From JBBIWA01 sp037439425 (GTDB lineage: Bacteria > Acidobacteriota > Blastocatellia > RBC074), in contig JBBIWA010000129.1 in the NCBI GenBank assembly GCA_037439425.1, positions 1 to 6,907 of the forward strand: a stretch of 6,907 nucleotides of DNA. Reading direction: 5' to 3'. Within the stretch, counting starts at the first letter, position 1. Each line of letters opens with the position of its first letter. Below the pieces are notes generated by a model, which was not told the DNA's origin, ran no database searches, and saw only the letters and a program-made list of their open reading frames with translations. Made by a program: the position numbers and the translations under genes. Of this stretch, positions 6,413-6,907 are shown in pieces.

Positions 6413-6420
6413 AAAATTCT

Positions 6421-6907
6421 ATGAAAGTTTTTGTGCTTGATACTAACAAACAACCTCTTGCCCCAACGACGCCAAAGTGTGCGCGCGATCTTTTGAGAAA
6501 AGGCAAGGCTGCTGTGTGGAGACGTTACCCTTTCACCATTATTCTCAAGAAAGCGGTACCTGATCCCGTGCCACCGGAGATCAAGATCAAGATCGATCCT
6601 GGCAGCAAGATAACAGGAGTTGCTGTAGTCAACCAAGCTACGGGAGAGGTGATCCTGGCGGCTGAGATAGAATACCTTGGTGAAACTATCAAAAGGCGGA
6701 TGCAGGAGCGCGCGGCCCTGCGTCGCAACCGTCGTAATCGCAAGACTCGGTATCGCAAGCCAAGGTTTCTCAACCGGAGACGCATTGAAGGCCAGCTTCC
6801 GCCCTCGCTAAAGAGCCGGGTAGAGAACATCGCTACCTGGGTTAAGCGCATCAATCGGGTCTGTCCTGTAGCCGGTGTCAGTTTGGAGTTGGCGAAGTTT
6901 GATACGC
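6421..6907 (+). CDS. iscB: IscB RNA-guided endonuclease, N-terminal part (3' end outside the window)
   Basis: IscB is the ancestor-like relative of Cas9: an omega RNA-guided nuclease encoded in IS200/IS605-type elements. The visible 162 residues begin with MKVFVLDTNKQPLAPTTP, the small N-terminal PLMP domain (here PLAP). They continue with LLRKGKAAVWRRYPFTIIL, the RuvC-I strand IKIDPGSKITGVAVV with catalytic Asp59, and an arginine-rich bridge helix around 91-121 (RRNRRNRKTRYRKPRF). LPPSLKSRVENIATWVKRI follows, then the RuvC-II block GVSLELAKFDT with Glu156 as the likely second catalytic residue. The frame is uninterrupted. The HNH and RuvC-III parts lie beyond the edge, so I cannot tell IscB from the HNH-less IsrB, although the close match to IscB favours the former. 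Translation probably uses GGGGAG at 6407-6412. Base composition looks lower in GC than the tssFG genes, in keeping with a mobile element. The same family is represented by the remnant at the left edge. Confidence 0.93.
   Translation, partial: MKVFVLDTNKQPLAPTTPKCARDLLRKGKAAVWRRYPFTIILKKAVPDPVPPEIKIKIDPGSKITGVAVVNQATGEVILAAEIEYLGETIKRRMQERAALRRNRRNRKTRYRKPRFLNRRRIEGQLPPSLKSRVENIATWVKRINRVCPVAGVSLELAKFDT

Larger units (their letters stand above)
6210..6420 (+). ncRNA. Probable IscB omega RNA (HEARO-type RNA), 5' end approximate
   Basis: IscB genes are preceded by a structured non-coding RNA whose 5' end carries the guide and whose 3' part reaches close to the start codon. Here about 210 bases with dense pairing lie directly before iscB. 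Helices I can pair by eye are: 6210-6219/6224-6233; CCTGGAA 6255-6261 with TTCCAGG 6273-6279; CGTCTG 6286-6291 with CAGACG 6333-6338, enclosing a TTGC/GCAA hairpin near 6306-6320; CTAGG 6241-6245 with CCTAG 6359-6363 as a possible closing helix; CTCACC 6374-6379 with GGTGAG 6386-6391; and CTCCCC 6395-6400 with GGGGAG 6407-6412. The call rests on position and structure, not on an alignment. The guide would be roughly the 16 bases upstream of the scaffold, around 6194-6209 if the scaffold begins at the 6210 hairpin. A pseudoknot, typical of this RNA family, was not established. Confidence 0.72.

Noticed and set aside
1..6907. CRISPR array or tRNA/rRNA genes
   Set aside because: No regularly spaced direct repeats with unique spacers and no tRNA or rRNA signature were seen; the ATTTCGG copies are tandem without spacers.

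Overview
The window is a stretch of bacterial chromosome with all recognisable genes on the + strand. A moderately GC-rich diderm bacterium is suggested by two type VI secretion baseplate genes, an exported CsgG-family protein and an exported caspase-like peptidase. An Acidobacteriota-like host (for example Blastocatellia) would fit this mixture together with IscB elements, but that is an inference from gene content only; no rRNA or taxonomic marker is present.

Layout from left to right. Bases 2-469 hold the decayed 3' end of an iscB gene: the RuvC-III end is clear, followed by two consecutive in-frame stops, an AT-rich ATTTCGG tandem/inverted repeat, and a trace of the IscB C-terminal tail. 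Bases 470-611 are non-coding and end in a 12-bp palindrome just before tssF. tssF (612-2486) and tssG (2450-3478) are intact and overlap by 37 bases. A spacer of about 200 bases (3479-3674) contains a cluster of GC-rich hairpins. It is followed by a strong ribosome binding site and a likely two-gene operon: a CsgG-family protein with an FlgT_C-like C-terminal domain (3675-4667) and, 26 bases later, an exported caspase-family (peptidase C14) protein (4694-6019). The 401-base gap 6020-6420 is not empty. It holds a 9-bp inverted repeat, a hairpin that contains a perfect TTGACA, a perfect 10-bp hairpin, and a densely structured segment that I read as the omega RNA (HEARO-type RNA) of the iscB gene starting at 6421. 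That gene runs off the right edge.

How the parts may work together. TssF and TssG are partners in the T6SS baseplate wedge, so they should be co-translated, but no other T6SS gene is visible beside them. The CsgG-like and caspase-like proteins both carry export signals and look co-transcribed, which points to a joint envelope function not clearly described. The right-hand IscB and its RNA form an RNA-guided nuclease unit of the IS200/IS605-associated type. Its ribosome binding site lies inside the last hairpin of the RNA region, so RNA folding and IscB translation are probably linked. The whole host segment is bracketed by two same-strand iscB loci, one dead and one apparently intact as far as visible.
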